From contig JAOXYC010198573.1 of NCBI GenBank assembly GCA_028565715.1, positions 1 through 11,800 of the forward strand: a stretch of DNA of 11,800 nt. The letters run 5' to 3'. The stretch comes from Phoronis pallida (taxonomy: Eukaryota; Phoronida; Phoronidae). Under the pieces are notes generated by a model. That model saw nothing but the letters and a program-made list of their open reading frames with translations, did not search any database and was not told the origin of the DNA. Positions 8,415 through 11,800 of the stretch are shown one piece after another. Numbering within the stretch: position 1 is the stretch's first letter; each line of letters begins with the position of its first letter. A program made the position numbers and the translations under genes.

Positions 8415-11379
8415 CTGCGAGAAAAAGATTCAGATTAATCTTCAAATACATATAGAAATCCAGACCCGAAAACATCAACATTTTAATGTGAACTAAGAAG
8501 ATTGACCAATTAAATACAAGCTGTGTATGGCATACATTAAGGACTAATTGGTGTCAAGATTACAGCAGTTTTTGGTTAAAGGTTTCTGTACTTTATAGAT
8601 AATATTAAGTAATTTTAAATTTCATAATATTAAGTCATTTCACTGTCGAAGTAAAAGTATAATTTCATTTGAAAGCTCACTGCCTCGTCCCATGTCGAAG
8701 ACATATTGGATTGTTAGTATAACATCATCTTTGGAAGACAACATCACTTTTACAAACCAATCACACAAGCATTTCTATCAAAATAATGAATATTTGATTA
8801 TTATTATTTTTAAAGAGGTAAAAAAAGCTTTGATCAGTACTGTGACCATCACTAACAAACCTTCCTCTTGATTACACATGCTACGTCTTGAATAGGTACG
8901 AAGACACCATAATCTTTACTGCATGTGAAGTATTTTTTACCATTAAAATTTCCGTCGTGGCGACCAACTGAAAGGAAAGTGTTTCATGCATTATTCTTAC
9001 TGCTATTCACAACCAATGAGATTGTTCCTCATTACAGCCGCAGCATTTAAGGGAATATTCGTAACAGAAATACAAAACACAATTTGTCAGAATGAATTGT
9101 AATTTATCCATGTGTTACATGATCAAAAAAACAAAATCCATTCACAATTTTCTCATGTTGAACATAAATAGCAATAATGTCATAAACAGGAACACATTCA
9201 AGCGGTTGAAGCAAACTGCCTCATTGGTATGTATCAGTTTTCTTCCATCAAGTAAAGTTATTTTTCAGAGTTTCAACAGATTACTAAAACCCTATCCCCT
9301 AAAAATTATAAATGAACTCACCTGGAGCATCCAGTTCAAGTCCCACAAACACCATACTGGGTGTGCCTATTTTATCAAGGTGACCGATATAACGAATATG
9401 CCCTGTTTTGTCTCCCTTGACAACTACATAGTCATCAAGCTGAATTTGCAACTTGCCACTGAAATTGGGAATATTAGAAATATGTTATCTAATATTGTTC
9501 AATTGTGAACGATAATCCAACAAAATAGTAAATCCTTTACACAAGATTTGAGTGGAAGAAGCCATTGAAACAAATTCATAAAAAAACTTTAATGTAGATT
9601 ACAAATAATCAAGACACTAACAACTTTTAAAACATCATGAAATCTTAGATAATAACAACATTTTAGCTGTCTGTTTCTTCAATAGAAAAGTGTTCAGTTA
9701 TATAATTTTACCATCTTTTCAACTTTCACTTACTTAACAGTGACCCTTGTGACCTCCCGACCCGTCTTTAGCCTTGGGCCCTCTGTGGACTCACAGAGTG
9801 TACATTTACAGCCAGGCATCGCCGTGGGTAAGGCTATCTGACCACCGTGTGTCCGCCGGATCGGTTTAGACTTGACAGGGCTGAGAGAACAGAAATCATT
9901 CAAATTTATATATTTGATAAAAATCTTTAGTAACTGGCACAAAATGTGCACTATCTACTGTGTTTCATATTATTATATTTCCTAAATGATTATTTTAAAG
10001 ACTGTCAAAATTAATCTATTCTTTATTTACAACATACAAATTAATATCATCATTTAGATAACAAAAAAGTCAAACTCACTCATCTAATAATAACTGACAT
10101 GAAAAGGGGAATAATTTGATACTGGCAATCCAATGTTCTGTGGTTCAGAAAAAGATTATCAAATATCTTGAGTTCGGAAGTTGGATCTCATTACACTTTT
10201 TTAACCAAGTATACTCATTTCAGATGGATTTCTAACCAAGTATAATCATTTCAGATGGATTTTTAACCAAGTATAATCTTTTCAGATGGATTTTTAACCA
10301 AGTATAATCATTTCAGATGGATTTTTAACCAATTATAATCATTTCAGATGGATTTCTAACCAAGTATAATCATTTCAGATGGATTTTTAACCAATTATAA
10401 TCATTTCAGATGGATTTCTAACCAAGTATAATCATTTCAGATGGATTTTTAACCAAGTATAATCTTTTCAGATGGATTTTTAACCAAGTATAATCATTTC
10501 AGATGGATTTTTAACCAAGTATAATCATTTCAGATGGATTTTTAACCAAGTATCATCATTTCAGATGGATTTCACTTATACCTATTGCCTGGTGAGGAAG
10601 ACTGGTTATGTCTTGTGGGTTTTTCTCGCACAAATGGAAGACTTGTGGTGCTGGTCTCGGAGACGTCCGAGTCTGTTCCCGCCTGACCATTGCTGAGCGG
10701 CGTCGATGTCTCGTTCTCAATGTGAAAGTTGTTTGAATACTGTCCGGTATACTGCCGTGCTAAACTTATCATCTGTAATTATAACGAAAGTAAAGCGGCT
10801 TTAATGAGAATCTGGCAACTATGATGTTTATCTGAGACCATATTAATATTTATTCAAAGACATTAGAGCTATTCCAGCAAAAGAGGTATGGAGAGAGTGT
10901 AGGTGGCTGGAATGAAAAAACATTGGAGTGTGGTATTTTCTGAAAAATATGCAAAACAAATGTAAGAAAAAATAATTATAACATATGCATAAGTTGGTAT
11001 AGAATTTAATGAGTGGTTGTCCTGAAACCAAAGTGTCTCCCGCTAGGGGTACCTTTTTTGCTGAAATAGCCCATGTATAAGATAAGAACAAACACAATGC
11101 TTTACAATGATCGTAACATGTTTTAAACAGGGCCTAATAAACGCATTAGTTTTGAAAATGGCGACTGCAAGAAGCCGAAACTTGTTAACGCAGGTAAATT
11201 CAACCCGGTTGTGTTTAAAAGAATCCTTATTCTAGGGCCTAATCAAGATTCCTAATGTTGCCCCCAAAAAGTAAATTCACAAACACCTACCTCAAGTTCT
11301 TTGAGGCGACCTTTGAGTATTTCATTTTCTTTTTTCATAGCCCCTAGTTCTTCAGACAACCTGGAGTTCATTTTGACAG
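8205..11379 (-). CDS. CAP-Gly domain, coiled-coil protein (partial, multi-exon)
   Basis: Exons 11291-11379, 10582-10772, 9734-9880, 9322-9458, 8861-8967 and 8205-8414 join on the minus strand in matching phases, giving about 292 residues without an internal stop. Residues 1-29 form a charged heptad-like helix. Residues 30-141 are a low-complexity Ser/Thr/Pro linker with a Cys cluster (GCKCTLCES). Residues about 150-220 are a CAP-Gly domain, and residues 224-292 are a basic Ser-rich tail. CAP-Gly domains bind tubulin and EB-protein C-terminal EEY/F motifs, so a microtubule-end, centrosome or ciliary role is inferred. The first exon shown enters with a split codon, so the N-terminus lies beyond the right edge. 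The stop at 8205-8207 overlaps a GTGAGT donor, so the real C-terminus may instead be encoded at 7401-7431. I do not recognise the orthologue: it does not look like CLIP-170, dynactin p150, KIF13B, CEP350 or CYLD as I know them. Confidence 0.88.
8861..8967 (-). CDS. Exon encoding C-terminal half of CAP-Gly domain
   Basis: This 107-bp exon starts after CTTTCCTTTCAG, a good pyrimidine-rich acceptor, and ends AAG before GTTTGT. Two bases complete a Val codon, and 35 codons follow ending at phase 0. The peptide holds GRHDGNFNGKKYF, TC and GVFVPIQDV. GRHDG sits where the CAP-Gly signature GKNDG normally lies, and YFTC...YGVFV is the standard C-terminal strand pair. The domain ends VIKRK and runs into the basic tail of the next exon. 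Confidence 0.93.
9322..9458 (-). CDS. Exon encoding N-terminal half of CAP-Gly domain
   Basis: This 137-bp exon follows an AATTTCAG acceptor and ends at CCAG before GTGAGT. It encodes 45 full codons plus split codons at both ends. The peptide contains DDYVVVKGDKTGHIRYIG, then a loop, then VFVGLELDAP. These match the first strands of the CAP-Gly fold (VxVxxxxGxVRYxG ... GVELDxP). Phe stands where most family members have Trp before the V/A-G-V/L-E-L-D strand. The loop between YIG and GLELD is about three residues longer than in the family members I know. Confidence 0.93.
9734..9880 (-). CDS. Exon with basic linker and Cys cluster preceding CAP-Gly
   Basis: This 147-bp exon lies between a TTCTCTCAG acceptor and a strong GTAAGT donor. 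One base completes the Ser codon from the previous exon, 48 codons follow, and AA is left over to join T of the next exon as Asn. The peptide begins PVKSKPIRRTHGG, a basic Pro-containing segment like those flanking CAP-Gly domains in microtubule-binding proteins. It then carries PGCKCTLCES with three closely spaced Cys, and ends GREVTRVTV, leading directly into the domain. The exon is clearly more GC-rich than its flanks. Confidence 0.88.
10198..10571. repeat. 31-bp minisatellite, 12 copies
   Basis: The core AACCAAGTATAATCATTTCA recurs with its AACC at 10203, 10234, 10265 and so on every 31 bases to 10544, followed each time by GATGGATTTTT or GATGGATTTCT. That makes 12 copies with no length variation. 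The single-base variants (AAGT/AATT, TCAT/TCTT, TTTTT/TTTCT) recur in blocks, which suggests unequal exchange. The array lies in the intron 9881-10581 of the CAP-Gly gene, with its right edge next to the exon donor. Confidence 0.97.
10582..10772 (-). CDS. Exon encoding Ser/Thr-rich linker
   Basis: This 191-bp exon starts at phase 0 after an ATTACAG acceptor and ends with two bases of a codon (AG) before GTATAA. The split codon is completed as Ser by the next exon. It encodes 63 residues, beginning MISLARQYTGQYS, then an acidic Ser/Thr stretch (TDSDVSETSTTS) and a basic SSSPGN end. This is the composition of a disordered, phosphorylatable linker. It opens with an ATG, which could serve an alternative transcript, but the phase-0 join to the upstream coiled-coil exon favours an internal exon. 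The 31-bp tandem array starts about 10 bp past its donor. Confidence 0.82.
11291..11379 (-). CDS. Exon encoding coiled-coil segment
   Basis: This 89-bp exon follows an acceptor reading TTATTCCAG and ends before a GTAGGT donor. Two bases complete a codon begun upstream, then 29 codons follow and the exon closes at phase 0. The peptide contains SEELGAMKKENEILKGRLKE, rich in Glu, Lys and Leu with hydrophobic residues spaced as in a heptad repeat. It therefore probably forms a parallel coiled coil for dimerisation. It is the most upstream exon visible; earlier exons must lie to the right of the window. Confidence 0.8.
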
Positions 11380-11662
11380 CTGGAATAACATGTTATAAAC
11401 ATGATTTAGTAAATATAGGCATGAATATTGTTAGACATCTAGACTAGGTAACACCATCGCTAGTCAGCCTGAAGTCCATGCGATATGGATGCAACGTCAC
11501 ATGAGTAATAAACTAGTTCCAGTTATTGACTCAAATTCAACATAACATGATTCAGTAAAATCAATCAAGGACAAAGTCAAGAAACCAACCAGCTGCATAT
11601 AAGAGCAATTCACACAGCAATGCAGGTTCTGATTTGTTGTTTATTAAATGCAATGCAGGGAG

Positions 11663-11800
11663 TGCTGGTGGCTCAGTGGTAGAGCGTGAGCCTCTTAATC
11701 CGAAGGTCAACAGTTCAAACCCTAGCAGGGCCGCCGCATTTGTGTTTTTGGACAAAACACTTCACCCTACGTGTCTCTCTCCACCCAGGTGTAGAAATGG
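11663..11800 (+). mobile_element. tRNA-Lys-derived SINE, cut by window end
   Basis: The head has box A TGGCTCAGTGG at 11669-11679 and box B AGTTCAAACCC at 11712-11722. A D-stem GCTC/GAGC and an acceptor-like TGCTGG/CTAGCA pairing remain. CTCTTAA in the anticodon loop position gives anticodon CTT, as in tRNA-Lys. The anticodon and T stems are decayed, so it is not a working tRNA gene. The following body, TTTTTGGACAAAACACTTCA to CCACCCAGGTGTAGAAATGG, resembles a conserved body I remember from SINEs of marine invertebrates (from memory, unverified). The 3' tail is outside the window. Confidence 0.85.

Noticed and set aside
9092-9508. 138-codon plus-strand open frame
   Set aside because: It is antisense to the CAP-Gly exon 9322-9458 and crosses its splice sites; the minus-strand reading matches a known domain.
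10198-10571. CRISPR-like array
   Set aside because: Units are contiguous 31-bp repeats with no unique spacers, inside an intron of an animal gene.
10843-11097. 84-codon minus-strand open frame
   Set aside because: It lies wholly within an intron, has no family resemblance, and no splice phase links it to neighbouring exons.
11663-11735. Functional tRNA-Lys (CTT) gene
   Set aside because: The anticodon and T stems do not pair and a SINE body follows directly, so it is a tRNA-derived repeat.

Overview
The window reads as nuclear DNA of an invertebrate animal. It is AT-rich, with short phase-consistent exons bounded by GT-AG sites, foldback repeats and a tRNA-derived SINE. There is no bacterial-style gene packing. 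The SINE style (tRNA-Lys-like head plus a short conserved body) and frequent words such as 'taggcct' make a marine invertebrate, possibly a deuterostome, my best guess. That is an impression, not a proof.

The one gene I can support lies on the minus strand, from the right edge to about 8.2 kb and probably to 7.4 kb. Five exons (11291-11379, 10582-10772, 9734-9880, 9322-9458, 8861-8967) join with matching phases into a sixth (8205/8209-8414). A weakly supported seventh exon at 7401-7431 may give the true C-terminus. The protein fragment runs: coiled-coil tail, Ser/Thr-rich linker, a short Cys cluster, one CAP-Gly domain, and a basic Ser-rich tail. This is the layout of a microtubule plus-end or centrosome/cilium-associated protein. 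The N-terminus lies beyond the window, and I cannot name the orthologue.

The introns hold a 12-copy, 31-bp minisatellite ending about 10 bp from a splice donor, and a foldback repeat of about 80-bp arms in the putative last intron. A truncated tRNA-Lys-derived SINE sits at the right edge.

The left 7.4 kb has no supportable gene. It contains several inverted-repeat elements: 1913-2060, 2778-2925, 3122-3176, 4194-4494, and a large foldback at 6030-6304 with an extra copy of its tip. There is also a short tandem duplication at 6562-6635. These look like MITE-like or foldback transposon remnants. Open frames in this part are short, have no recognisable family, and some are formed by the repeats themselves.
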